Of a stretch of DNA of 35,976 nt, positions 16,799-25,711 are shown in pieces. The notes beneath the pieces were generated by a model. That model was given only the letters and a program-made list of their open reading frames with translations. It did no database searches and was not told the origin of the DNA. The DNA lies in contig JAJCYQ010000051.1 in the NCBI GenBank assembly GCA_029262835.1, positions 1-35,976 of the forward strand. The letters run 5' to 3'. Within the stretch, counting starts at the first letter, position 1. The number at the start of each line of letters is the position of its first letter. A program made the translations under genes and the position numbers. The stretch comes from Bacteroidota bacterium (GTDB lineage: Bacteria > Bacteroidota > Rhodothermia > Rhodothermales > UBA10348).

Positions 16799-16918
16799 CA
16801 CCCGATCTGCTCGTGGCAGGTTACGTGCTGCCTCCTCATGTGTTTATGTGATCCAGGGAGTGATGGATTGGCCATCGCCCCACCTGGAGAACACACAACC
16901 AAACATGGAGGAGAGAGA

Positions 16919-17809
16919 ATGAGGAAGTTGACATTACCCGTCGCAGCTGCCGTCGGCGCAGTCGTGCTGCTGTCGGCCTGCGACGCAAACAACCACCAGG
17001 CCGGAAGCGAAACCGGTACATCGGATCGAGAGGAAGTGGCCACGCGCATTTCTTCGGAAGAACTTGGAGCGCTCCATTACGACGCGCTCGTCCAGTTGCT
17101 GTCCGATGTCCAGAATGTCGAGCCGGGATCCGGTAAGACGCCCCTTGACGGACGAAACATCGCCAAAGAAAGCTGCAGGCGCTTTCTGAAAAGCCAGTCC
17201 TCCCCGCTATTCAATGAAGCGGACTGCGGAGAGAGCATGGACGCATTCCGTTCATTCACGGACCGTAATCTGAAAGGGGCGACCGGGTACGCAGGAGGCA
17301 TGATGAACGTCCTCGGAACATCCAGTGCGTACTCCCAAGGTCAACTCACTGCCATAGATGACGTGCTCAAAACCCTGGATTCAGCCAATTGGACGGAGGA
17401 TGAATATGCCTCCCAGAAGGTCTCGATCGAGTTGGACCGCATTCTGGAAGACAGCCGTAGTGTGCTGACCGAAGACGAGTTCGTGGCGGTCCATGACGTC
17501 ATCGCTGTCGCACGCGGGTCGGCGGCGTTCTGGTCCGAGTACACGGACGACCTTATCATGGCCTATGCGGACATGTATGGCGTCACGTTGGATATTGAGC
17601 TGGGAAAAGATGTCGTACTGGCGTGTAGTCTCGGCAAGATCCTTGGATTCAGCTGTGCGGGTGTAGCCTTGTCTGATGTCAGCGGAGCAGCCGGGGGAGC
17701 AGCCGTTGGTCTGATATTCGGTCCATCCGTACTGGCTGGTGCCGGTGGAGGTGCTGTAGCTGGCTCGGTGGAAAACGGCGTGTCCCAGATTCTGTCCATC
17801 TTCAATTGA
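16919..17809 (+). CDS. Predicted lipoprotein with glycine-rich C-terminus, unknown
   Basis: 296 residues from the ATG at 16919, chosen because GGAGGAGAG lies just upstream and the protein then starts with a clean lipoprotein signal (MRKLTLPVAAAVGAVVLLSAC, lipidation at Cys21). Residues 30-245 are soluble and acidic, with cysteines around 82, 93 and 239-250 (approximate). The last 60 residues (SGAAGGAAVGLIFGPSVLAG and onwards) are a glycine-zipper-like hydrophobic segment, as seen in membrane-inserting or pore-forming peptides. No family is recognised. It sits 120 bases after a tRNA and is followed by a small membrane protein, so it may belong to a small acquired islet. Confidence 0.8.
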   Translation: MRKLTLPVAAAVGAVVLLSACDANNHQAGSETGTSDREEVATRISSEELGALHYDALVQLLSDVQNVEPGSGKTPLDGRNIAKESCRRFLKSQSSPLFNEADCGESMDAFRSFTDRNLKGATGYAGGMMNVLGTSSAYSQGQLTAIDDVLKTLDSANWTEDEYASQKVSIELDRILEDSRSVLTEDEFVAVHDVIAVARGSAAFWSEYTDDLIMAYADMYGVTLDIELGKDVVLACSLGKILGFSCAGVALSDVSGAAGGAAVGLIFGPSVLAGAGGGAVAGSVENGVSQILSIFN

Positions 17810-17820
17810 ACGCAGACATC

Positions 17821-18039
17821 ATGTTGACCAAATCCTTTTTCGCTGGCCTTTTGGCTGCCACTGTTGCACTCACCTTCCATTATCTGCTGCTCGATGACTG
17901 GACCGAGGGCATCTCACCATCGATTGCTACGGGCGTGGCCCTGTTCGCGCTCGTGCTGTGGTCTGAGTGGAAGCGTGGACGCTCGCAGCCAGGTCAGCCT
18001 ACGCCGGAGGAGCGGGAGTCAGCAAAGCAAAGCGAATAG
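17821..18039 (+). CDS. Small membrane protein downstream of the glycine-zipper lipoprotein
   Basis: 72 residues from the ATG at 17821; a TTG at 17806 would add five residues and overlap the upstream stop. It has two hydrophobic helices (about 5-23 and 36-53), then a charged tail rich in Glu, Lys and Pro. No known family. The 11-base gap to the lipoprotein gene indicates one transcript, which could make it an accessory or protective partner (inference). A strong hairpin follows the stop. Confidence 0.6.
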   Translation: MLTKSFFAGLLAATVALTFHYLLLDDWTEGISPSIATGVALFALVLWSEWKRGRSQPGQPTPEERESAKQSE

Positions 18040-18043
18040 GATC

Positions 18044-18077
18044 GGGCCGGGGGCAAGTGATAGCGCGCCCCCGGCCC
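18044..18077. terminator. Hairpin between convergent genes, likely bidirectional terminator
   Basis: GGGCCGGGGGC at 18044-18054 pairs perfectly with GCCCCCGGCCC at 18067-18077 around a 12-base loop. It fills the gap between the small membrane protein stop (18039) and the rodA stop (18084). There is no T-tract on either side, so intrinsic termination may be inefficient or need a factor. Confidence 0.55.
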
Positions 18078-18083
18078 CCCCGT

Positions 18084-19343
18084 TCAGTACCCGTAGATCG
18101 AAAAGTCGTCGCGCCGCATGTAGAGCGAGACGACGATGGCAAGGAGTGCCGAGTTGGCCAGCAGCGCCGATCCTCCGTACGACACGAAAGGCAGCGGAAT
18201 GCCGATTACCGGCAACATGGACGTGGCCATGCCGATATTGACGAACATGTGGATCAGGTAAATACCCGCCGCACCGGCTGCCACCATGACACCGAAAGGG
18301 TGCTTCATGCGCGTTCCAAGCGTAACGAGACGTACCAGCAGGCCAAGGAACAGCGCCAACAACAGAACGGCGCCGACAAACCCGAACTCTTCCCCGATCA
18401 CCGAAAAAATGAAGTCCGTGGACTGCTCCGGGACATAGGCTCCCTGCGTCTGGGTGCCTTCCAGAAACCCCTTACCGGAAAATCCGCCCGAGCCAATGGC
18501 GGCCATGGATTGAAGCTGGTGAAAGCCCGCGTTATCCCGGAACTCAGCCGCTCCCGGGTTGGTGAACGACAAGACGCGTGCCAGCTGATAGGGCTGAAGG
18601 ACTTTGGCCATGGCGAACGAGGCGACCGCCGTGGTGCCGCCCGCAAACAGGGCCGCGACGCCTGCGACGCGCCTGTCTCGGGTCCGCCACCACATGAACG
18701 CCGTGAATACGAGAGCGAACACAATCGCCGATGGCGTGTGCACGACCGACAGATATCCAGCAACGGCGGGCGCCAGCATGAGCAGCAGAATATCGAACTC
18801 AAGGCCACTCCAGAACAGGGCAATGGGAATCAGGCCAAGGAAGACAAGGGCCGTTCCTGTATCGTTCTGTGCCAGGATGATCATGGCCGGCAACAGGGCA
18901 ATGCCGACGATGGAGAGTCCAACGCTCAGGCCCATGGTCTTTGGCCGCCGCATGCCCACGAGCTGCGCGAGCGCCAGAACCGTGCCCACCTTGGCAAATT
19001 CAGAGACCTGGAATTGCGCCGGGCCCACAGCGAGCCAGGCCTTGGCCCCGTTTATTTCCCGCCCGAACAGCAGCGCCGCCAGCAGAAACAGGATGGTGAG
19101 CGCATAGGCGGGGAACGCGGCCAGTTGAAGAAACCGGATGGGCAACATCAGGATGATCACAAAGCTGACCGCGCTGATGACGAACCACATCACCTGGCGA
19201 TCGAAGTTCTGGCGAGGCGTCGATGTGTAGAGCTCGGCTGCCGCGCCGTGCGTCGTGGAATAAATAGCCGCCAGGCCCGCCCCGATCAAGAGCAACCACA
19301 GAACCAGCGTGGCTGCATCGATTTTGCTGTACCAGGAGTTCAT
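18084..19343 (-). CDS. rodA: Rod-shape-determining protein RodA (SEDS glycosyltransferase)
   Basis: 419 residues, about ten membrane helices, SEDS family. Characteristic segments are GREINGAKAWLAVGPAQFQVSEFAKVG, AQNDTGTALVFLGL, the EEFGFVGA motif and the C-terminal GIPLPFVSYGGSALL signature. RodA polymerises lipid II glycan strands during lateral wall growth and works with PBP2. Its start overlaps the mrdA stop by four bases, so the two partners are co-translated. It converges on the lipoprotein islet. Confidence 0.96.
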   Translation of the reverse strand: MNSWYSKIDAATLVLWLLLIGAGLAAIYSTTHGAAAELYTSTPRQNFDRQVMWFVISAVSFVIILMLPIRFLQLAAFPAYALTILFLLAALLFGREINGAKAWLAVGPAQFQVSEFAKVGTVLALAQLVGMRRPKTMGLSVGLSIVGIALLPAMIILAQNDTGTALVFLGLIPIALFWSGLEFDILLLMLAPAVAGYLSVVHTPSAIVFALVFTAFMWWRTRDRRVAGVAALFAGGTTAVASFAMAKVLQPYQLARVLSFTNPGAAEFRDNAGFHQLQSMAAIGSGGFSGKGFLEGTQTQGAYVPEQSTDFIFSVIGEEFGFVGAVLLLALFLGLLVRLVTLGTRMKHPFGVMVAAGAAGIYLIHMFVNIGMATSMLPVIGIPLPFVSYGGSALLANSALLAIVVSLYMRRDDFSIYGY

Positions 19344-21175
19344 GGCGCCCCCGTGCCCGAAAGCAGCGGCTCACTTCGCCTGTCCAGAACCTGCTTCCAG
19401 AGGAACTGCCGGCCCTGCATGTCCACCGATCCCTTGAGGTACTGTTCCATCACGAACATGGCCAGAATACCCGCATTGCCCGATCCGGAGCCCCCGTTTT
19501 CGACCATGACCGCAATGGCTATCTGTGGATCATCGGCCGGCGCATAGCCGATGAACAGGGAGTCATCCTCCCCGCGCGGGTTCTGCGCGGTGCCGGTCTT
19601 GCCGGCTGACGTTACCCCGGGAATCTGCAGCCAGGTCGCTTTTTCCGACACAACCCGCTCCATGCCGTCACGCACCACCTCCAGGTACGCGGGGTTGACC
19701 GTCAGCGCCTCGGCTGCCGGCCGGTCCGGCATGCGACGCTCGTTCGTTTCTGGCTGAATCATGTAGTCAATCAGGTGAGGCGTCAGCAGCGTACCTCCGT
19801 TCGCAATCGCGGCCACGTATCGCACCATCTGGAGCGGTGTGACCAGAATCTCACCCTGGCCCACTCCGAGATTCATGGCGACGCCCTCGTTCCACCGCCC
19901 CTCACCAAGGCGTTCATTGTACCACGCTGAATCCGGTATGAGTCCTTCGGCCACCTCACGCTGGGACAGATCAATGTGCGCCTTTTCCTCGAACCCGAAA
20001 GTATGCCCCCATCGATCGAGCGTATTGACATCAATGCGCCGCATCATCTCAAAGAAGAACGTATTGCACGACTCCCGGAGCGCTTCAACAACATTCACGC
20101 TGCCGTGCGTATCGAGGCATTTGAAAATCCGGCCGTTGCCCCGCGGATGGTAGCCCGGGCAGTAGAAGCGGGTGTCGGGAGTAATTACTCCCTCCTGCAA
20201 TGCCATCAGTGCAATCAACGGTTTGAACGTGGAGCCAGGCATGAACGCGGCCTGCGTCACACGATTGAACATGGGCTTCTCGGGCGACGTCGTGAGGTAG
20301 CGCCACGCTTCGTCGTCGATCGTGCCCGTGAACAGGTCGAGCGTGTAGTCGGGCGCCGAATGAAACGCCAATACTCCCCCCGTTCTGGCATCCATGGCAA
20401 TGATTGCGCCCCGCTTGTCCGTGAAAAGAGACTCGGCCAGCGCCTGTGTTCTGGCATCGAGCGTAAGGTGTACGTCATAGCCACTGAAGGCCGGCGCATC
20501 TTCCTGGCCCTCCAGATAATCCTGCACCACCTGACCCCGGATGTTCACCATCTTGAACGCACTCCCCACCTGACCCCGGACATCCCGTTCGTACTGACGC
20601 TCCAGGCCCGCACTTCCAATATGATCTCCCGGCCGGTACCCCATGTCACGCATGGCCTGCAAGTCGGCGTCGCCGATTTCGCGGACATACCCCAGAACAT
20701 GGCTCATGTTGGCTTCCGACCGGTACCGCCGTTTCTGAAACAGTTCATACGAAATGCCCGGCAGACGATGGCGTTGTTCAAGCACCGTGGAGAGCACATC
20801 AAACGGAACATCTCCGTGTAGAATGCTCGGCCGAAAGGCGCTCCACTTCCGGGCCTCGGCCACGCGCTCTACAAGTACGCTGTCCGGAACACCCATCAGC
20901 TCGGCCAGCAACGCCGTCGACTCTGCATCGTAATACCGGGGCGTCACCAGCAGGTTATAGCCGGGCGTGTTGTCGACAAGCAGGCGTCCCGTCCGATCAA
21001 AGAACATGCCCCGCGCCGGCAGTACCCGCTGCTCTTTGACCGCATTGCTGCGGGACTCGCCACTGTGGTCGGAGTAATCCACAATTTGCAGCTGGGCCAG
21101 TCGCAGCACAAGCACCGCGACCAAAAGAGCCGTGAAGACCGAAAAAACGCGAAACCGAAGTCTGGTATCGTCCAT
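19340..21175 (-). CDS. mrdA: Penicillin-binding protein 2 (elongasome transpeptidase)
   Basis: 611 residues with one N-terminal membrane helix (about 11-30) and a PBP dimerisation domain starting near ARGMFFDRTGRLLVDNTPGYN. The transpeptidase domain carries all three active-site motifs: STFK at 315-318 (nucleophile Ser315), SCN at 369-371 and KTG at 526-528. It cross-links peptidoglycan with RodA. An AGGA ribosome-binding site lies five bases before the ATG. mreB/mreC/mreD, often just upstream, are not present; the next gene upstream is divergent. Confidence 0.96.
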   Translation of the reverse strand: MDDTRLRFRVFSVFTALLVAVLVLRLAQLQIVDYSDHSGESRSNAVKEQRVLPARGMFFDRTGRLLVDNTPGYNLLVTPRYYDAESTALLAELMGVPDSVLVERVAEARKWSAFRPSILHGDVPFDVLSTVLEQRHRLPGISYELFQKRRYRSEANMSHVLGYVREIGDADLQAMRDMGYRPGDHIGSAGLERQYERDVRGQVGSAFKMVNIRGQVVQDYLEGQEDAPAFSGYDVHLTLDARTQALAESLFTDKRGAIIAMDARTGGVLAFHSAPDYTLDLFTGTIDDEAWRYLTTSPEKPMFNRVTQAAFMPGSTFKPLIALMALQEGVITPDTRFYCPGYHPRGNGRIFKCLDTHGSVNVVEALRESCNTFFFEMMRRIDVNTLDRWGHTFGFEEKAHIDLSQREVAEGLIPDSAWYNERLGEGRWNEGVAMNLGVGQGEILVTPLQMVRYVAAIANGGTLLTPHLIDYMIQPETNERRMPDRPAAEALTVNPAYLEVVRDGMERVVSEKATWLQIPGVTSAGKTGTAQNPRGEDDSLFIGYAPADDPQIAIAVMVENGGSGSGNAGILAMFVMEQYLKGSVDMQGRQFLWKQVLDRRSEPLLSGTGAP

Positions 21176-21420
21176 GTGTTCCTATTGAGCGTGTGCACCC
21201 GGACAGGCTGCACCATTGATGCTGCAACCGGGCCCGGTGACAAGCGAATATCGACTATTCATCACTTGTCACTGTAATACTGGAGCTTTTGTTGCGACTC
21301 TATGTAGGCGAAACCGTTGGAAGACGCAAACCAACAGCCACTCCAGTCGTTGGTACCTCATGCAATACGGCCGGTTTCTCAGGATTTCGCCCGTCTTCAC
21401 TGTATCATATTCTGCGCTTC

Positions 21421-24400
21421 ATGGACACACGACTCATTTTCCGCTCCGGGTTCCTGCTGCTTGTCACCCTGGCGTTCGCACTGCCCTCCTCGGCCCAGTA
21501 TTTCGGCCGCAACAAGGTCCAGTACGACGACTTTGACTTCCGGTCATTCAAGACAGACCACTTCGAGATCTATTTCTATCCCGAAGAAAAGGAAGCCGTA
21601 TCCGATGCCGCGCGTATGGCCGAACGTTGGTACGAGCGACACTCCCGGACGTTCATGCGGGAATTCTACGAGCGCAAGCCCATCATCCTGTACGCCAACG
21701 ACGCAGATTTCCACCAGACGAATGCCATCAGTGGCTCTCTGGGTGAAGGCACGGGCGGTGTGACGGAATCGCTCAAGGAGCGCGTCATCATGCCGCTCAC
21801 TGGTTCCTACGCCGATACCGACCATGTGCTCGGACACGAACTCGTCCACTCGTTCCAGTACGACATTGCCCTGTCCCGGCAGGATTCATCCCGTTTCGCC
21901 TTCCAACTCGTACCCCTGTGGCTCGTCGAGGGAATGGCGGAATACTTTTCGGTGGGTCGCAGCGACACACATACGGCCATGTGGATGAGAGATGCGGCGC
22001 TTCGCGACGACCTTCCCTCCATCGCCACCATTACACGGGACATGAGTTACTTCCCGTACCGCTACGGCCAGGCCTATCTGGCGTACGTGGGAGGTAAGTA
22101 TGGAGACGCCGCCGTTGCCAACCTGTTCAAGTTGTCCGGACGCGTCGGTGTCGATTCCGCCTTTGTCTATACGCTTGGCATCACGGCCGACTCCCTCTCC
22201 ACGGAGTGGGCCCAGGCCGTCAAGGAAACCTATCTGCCCCTCACGGAAGGCCGTGACGATCCGGGAGACACTGGCCGCAAGGTCCTGGCCGAGGACATTG
22301 ACGGGGGCGAAATGAACATCGCTCCCGTGCTCAGTCCCGATGGACAGTACGTGGCGTTCCTCTCCGAGAAGGATATTTTCAACATCAATCTGTTCATTGC
22401 CGATGCCAATACCGGCGAGGTTGTGCGCCGACTGAAGTCCACGACCCGAAACAGTCATTTCGACAATATTCGGTTCATTTCATCGGCCGGGTCCTGGTCG
22501 CCGGATGGAAAGCAGTTTGCGTTCATCACATTTGTCGAGGGTGACAATGAAATTGCCATCATGGACTGGTCCAACGGTAAAATTGATCGCCGCGTATCGG
22601 TAGCAGGTGTCACGGCCATAACGAACCTCGCGTGGTCGCCCGACGGCCGCCAACTCGCCTTCTCAGGTATGGACGGTGGCATTTCCGATCTGTATCTGCT
22701 CGACCTGGAGACGTCCGAAGTACAGCAGCTCACAGACGACCGCTTCTCCGACCTCCAGCCCTCCTGGTCGCCGGACGGCATCCACCTGGCTTTCACGACG
22801 GACCGGGGCGAAGGGGGAACTGATTTCCAGAAGCTGTCCTACGGCAAGGAGCGCATCGGGGTAATCAATACCGAAACATTCGAGATCGAGACCATCCAGC
22901 CTTTTGATGGCATGCACCATAATGCCCAGTTCTCACCCGATGGCAGCAGCGTGTTTTTCATATCGGACCACGACGGTTTCAAGGACATCTACCGTTATGA
23001 GCTGGCTACCCAGGATGTGTACCGACTCACGAACGTAAAAACGGGCATCTCGGGAATCACCAAGATGTCCCCGGCCATGTCGGTCGCGGCACAGAGCGGC
23101 CGTATGATGTTCTCGGTGTTCAGTGACGGAGCCTATACGGTGTACGCCAAGGAGGCAGACGAAACCGAGGGTACGCTCTACGCCCCCGGAGACCCGGAAG
23201 CCTATCGGATGGCGGCTACGTTGCCTCCCGACATCGGCTACGATGACGGTCTCGTCGGTAACTACCTGAACGATCCACTCGGCGGACTGCCTCCCGATCA
23301 GGATTACGCCGAGGAGACCTACAGCCCGCGCCTGAAACTGGATTATGTAGCGCCTCCGACGGTAGGCGTAAATGTTGGTGGCGTGTATGGATCGGGCGTA
23401 TCGGGTGGAGTCGGCTTCTTTTTCAGCGACATGTTGGGCAATCAAAACCTGACTGTCGTGGCGCAGGCCAACGGAACATTCAAGGACATTGGAGCCCAGG
23501 TGGCCTACTTCAACCGGGCAAACCGAATCAACTGGGGTGGCCAGGCGGCGCATATTCCGCTCCTCTTCGGCACATCCCGCGTCGGCCCCAATGCGGTCGA
23601 TCCAGAGACGGGCGTCGTCTCCAGGACCATTGAGAACATCCGGCAGCGCATTTTCGTGGATCAGCTCCAGGGCGTGACGTCCTATCCGTTCTCGACGACG
23701 AGGCGCATTGAGCTCACGGGTGGAGCCACGCGGTACGGCTTCGATTACGAAGTAGATCGGTTCTTCTTCAATCAGTTTGGTGTCACGCGCGAGCGCTCCA
23801 GTCTCGACGAGCTCGAGCCCGATGCCATCTATTTCGGTCAGGTCGGCGCAGCGCTTGTCACAGATTATTCCGTGTTCGGGTTTACGTCACCGGTCCGAGG
23901 TGGGCGCAGCCGCTTTGCTGTAACCCCATTTGTCGGATCCCAGCAGTATGTCCGCCTCGAAGCCGACTACCGCCGTTATTTCAACCTTAATCCCGTGACG
24001 TTTGCCGTGCGAGGCCTGCACGTATCCAACCTTGGTGCGCAGACCGGAGACCAGAGTGACATTTTCACGCAGGAATACCTGGGGTATGCCAACAGCCTCG
24101 GGTTCGTTCGCGGTTATTCCTTCTCTTCGTTCGACAGTTTCGAAGAATGTACGCCGACATCAACCGGCCAGTGTGCCGAACAGGAGCGCCTCTTCGGGAC
24201 GCGGATGGGACTCGTCAGCGTGGAAACCCGCATTCCGCTTTTTGGAACGCCCGAGTTCGGCCTCATCAACTTCCCGTACCTGCCTACCGAAATTGCCCTG
24301 TTCGCGGATGGCGGCGTAACATGGACGGAAGACGACCTGCCGGTCTGGCGCTTCGATACGAGTTCCACATCGGACCGCGTACCGGTATTCTCGACGGGCG

Positions 24401-24516
24401 TCTCCACGCGCATGAATTTCTTCGGCTACACAGTCATAGAAATTTTTTACGCAAAGCCATGGCAGCGGCCGGGTAAGGGAGCACACTTCGGATTCCAGCT
24501 CATTCCTGGCTGGTAG
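21421..24516 (+). CDS. Secreted metalloprotease-like / PD40 propeller / beta-barrel outer-membrane protein
   Basis: 1031 residues from the ATG at 21421, chosen because it begins a clean signal peptide (about 1-25, ending SSAQ); an earlier in-frame start adds 44 unlikely residues. Residues 30-300 resemble a peptidase MA-like (gluzincin) domain, with HELVH at 139-143 and a possible third ligand Glu170 in WLVEGMAEYF. About 300-540 holds five PD40/TolB-type blades (WSPDGKQFAF, WSPDGRQLAF, WSPDGIHLAF and similar). From about 640 to the end, alternating hydrophobic strands with aromatic ends look like an outer-membrane barrel (surface-antigen type). Substrate unknown. Such fusions are typical of Bacteroidota-like genomes. 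Confidence 0.87.
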   Translation: MDTRLIFRSGFLLLVTLAFALPSSAQYFGRNKVQYDDFDFRSFKTDHFEIYFYPEEKEAVSDAARMAERWYERHSRTFMREFYERKPIILYANDADFHQTNAISGSLGEGTGGVTESLKERVIMPLTGSYADTDHVLGHELVHSFQYDIALSRQDSSRFAFQLVPLWLVEGMAEYFSVGRSDTHTAMWMRDAALRDDLPSIATITRDMSYFPYRYGQAYLAYVGGKYGDAAVANLFKLSGRVGVDSAFVYTLGITADSLSTEWAQAVKETYLPLTEGRDDPGDTGRKVLAEDIDGGEMNIAPVLSPDGQYVAFLSEKDIFNINLFIADANTGEVVRRLKSTTRNSHFDNIRFISSAGSWSPDGKQFAFITFVEGDNEIAIMDWSNGKIDRRVSVAGVTAITNLAWSPDGRQLAFSGMDGGISDLYLLDLETSEVQQLTDDRFSDLQPSWSPDGIHLAFTTDRGEGGTDFQKLSYGKERIGVINTETFEIETIQPFDGMHHNAQFSPDGSSVFFISDHDGFKDIYRYELATQDVYRLTNVKTGISGITKMSPAMSVAAQSGRMMFSVFSDGAYTVYAKEADETEGTLYAPGDPEAYRMAATLPPDIGYDDGLVGNYLNDPLGGLPPDQDYAEETYSPRLKLDYVAPPTVGVNVGGVYGSGVSGGVGFFFSDMLGNQNLTVVAQANGTFKDIGAQVAYFNRANRINWGGQAAHIPLLFGTSRVGPNAVDPETGVVSRTIENIRQRIFVDQLQGVTSYPFSTTRRIELTGGATRYGFDYEVDRFFFNQFGVTRERSSLDELEPDAIYFGQVGAALVTDYSVFGFTSPVRGGRSRFAVTPFVGSQQYVRLEADYRRYFNLNPVTFAVRGLHVSNLGAQTGDQSDIFTQEYLGYANSLGFVRGYSFSSFDSFEECTPTSTGQCAEQERLFGTRMGLVSVETRIPLFGTPEFGLINFPYLPTEIALFADGGVTWTEDDLPVWRFDTSSTSDRVPVFSTGVSTRMNFFGYTVIEIFYAKPWQRPGKGAHFGFQLIPGW

Positions 24517-24563
24517 CCAGGGCCTGGCACGCGAAAGGTGTGAAAGGCCGTATCTTGACGGCC

Positions 24564-25637
24564 ATGTACGCACGCATTCGTCCTCTTCTTTTCGCACTCG
24601 GACCCGAGCAGGCACACCTGCTTGCGTCGGCCAGCGCCCGCGCGGCGCAGAAAGCTGTGCCCTCTGCGCTGGAGCGCATGTTCGCCTTCTCTCACCCGGC
24701 GCTGTCGGTCCAGGTCCTGGGCCTCACGTTCACCAACCCGGTGGGCCTGGCGGCAGGATTTGACAAAAATGCGCACCTCGTGCCCTTTTTTCGGTTGCTG
24801 GGGGCCGGGTTCACAGAAGTAGGGTCGGTGACAGCTGAGCCCGGGCGCGGAAACAGGCGCCCCCGGCTGTTCCGCTTTCCGGAGGACGAGGCGCTCGTCA
24901 ACCGGATGGGGCTCGGCAACCATGGCTCGGAGCGCATTGCGCCCAGGCTGAAGCGCTTTGCCCACCAGCCCGCCTTTCCAATGGGCGTCAACATAGCCAA
25001 GACGCACAGCCCTGACATCCTCGGAAATGCTGCACTCGACGACTTTGCCGCCACATACGGGCGCGTTGCGGACCACGCCAGCTATATCACACTCAACGTG
25101 TCATGCCCCAATACGGCCGAGGGAAAGACGTTTGAAGACCCCGCCGCCCTCGACGCCCTGCTCTCGCAGTTGGATCGGCTCGTGGCAGAAAGGCGGCGCG
25201 AAGGCGCTGCCCGCACGCCCCCACTGCTCGTCAAACTTTCTCCGCCAGAGCGCGAGCGTTTCGTACTGGACAGCTTTTACGACGAAATCCTGGCTGTCTG
25301 CGCCGCGCACCGGGTAGACGGCTTTGTCGCGACCAATACCCTGCCCCACGATAAAGGCGGACTCAGCGGACCGCCCCTCGCCGCGCGCTCGACCGCCCTG
25401 GTCCGGTACCTGTACACGAAGACAGGCGGCGCAAAGCCCATCATCGGGGTCGGGGGGATCGACAGCGCCGAGGCCGCGTACGAACGCTTGGCAGCCGGGG
25501 CATCGCTCGTGCAACTATATACCGGTCTGGTGTATCATGGTCCCGGCCTCATCCGGTCCATAAAACAAGGCCTCGTACGTCTCTCCGAGGACGAGGGCCA
25601 CTCCTCGATTTCGCAGATCACCGGCAGCCGCGCCTAG
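24564..25637 (+). CDS. pyrD: Dihydroorotate dehydrogenase, class 2-like (quinone)
   Basis: 357 residues from the ATG at 24564; a GTG at 24540 would add eight. The N-terminal helical segment (about 1-45) and the AAGFDKNAHL, GSVTAEPGRGNRRPRLFR and NRMGLGNHG blocks are those of membrane-associated class 2 enzymes, which oxidise dihydroorotate to orotate with FMN and quinone. At the catalytic-base position the sequence reads NVSCPNTAEG, so Cys181 replaces the serine usual in class 2 (E. coli Ser175) and matches the class 1 cysteine. It follows the barrel protein by less than 50 bases. FMN/phosphate-binding motifs near the C-terminus (GVGGIDSAEAAYE, GASLVQLYTGLVY) are intact. Confidence 0.93.
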   Translation: MYARIRPLLFALGPEQAHLLASASARAAQKAVPSALERMFAFSHPALSVQVLGLTFTNPVGLAAGFDKNAHLVPFFRLLGAGFTEVGSVTAEPGRGNRRPRLFRFPEDEALVNRMGLGNHGSERIAPRLKRFAHQPAFPMGVNIAKTHSPDILGNAALDDFAATYGRVADHASYITLNVSCPNTAEGKTFEDPAALDALLSQLDRLVAERRREGAARTPPLLVKLSPPERERFVLDSFYDEILAVCAAHRVDGFVATNTLPHDKGGLSGPPLAARSTALVRYLYTKTGGAKPIIGVGGIDSAEAAYERLAAGASLVQLYTGLVYHGPGLIRSIKQGLVRLSEDEGHSSISQITGSRA

Positions 25638-25711
25638 CCCCGTGTCGAGCAGAGCCCCGGCACATTGTCCATAGCCATCCGCCCAGAGCCGAATCAAAGC
25701 CACCCACGCCC

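Noticed and set aside
17967-19547. A 526-codon open frame on the plus strand opposite rodA and the mrdA end
   Set aside because: It is antisense to well-supported genes, rich in Arg/Gln/His as expected of GC-rich shadow frames, and has no recognisable domain.
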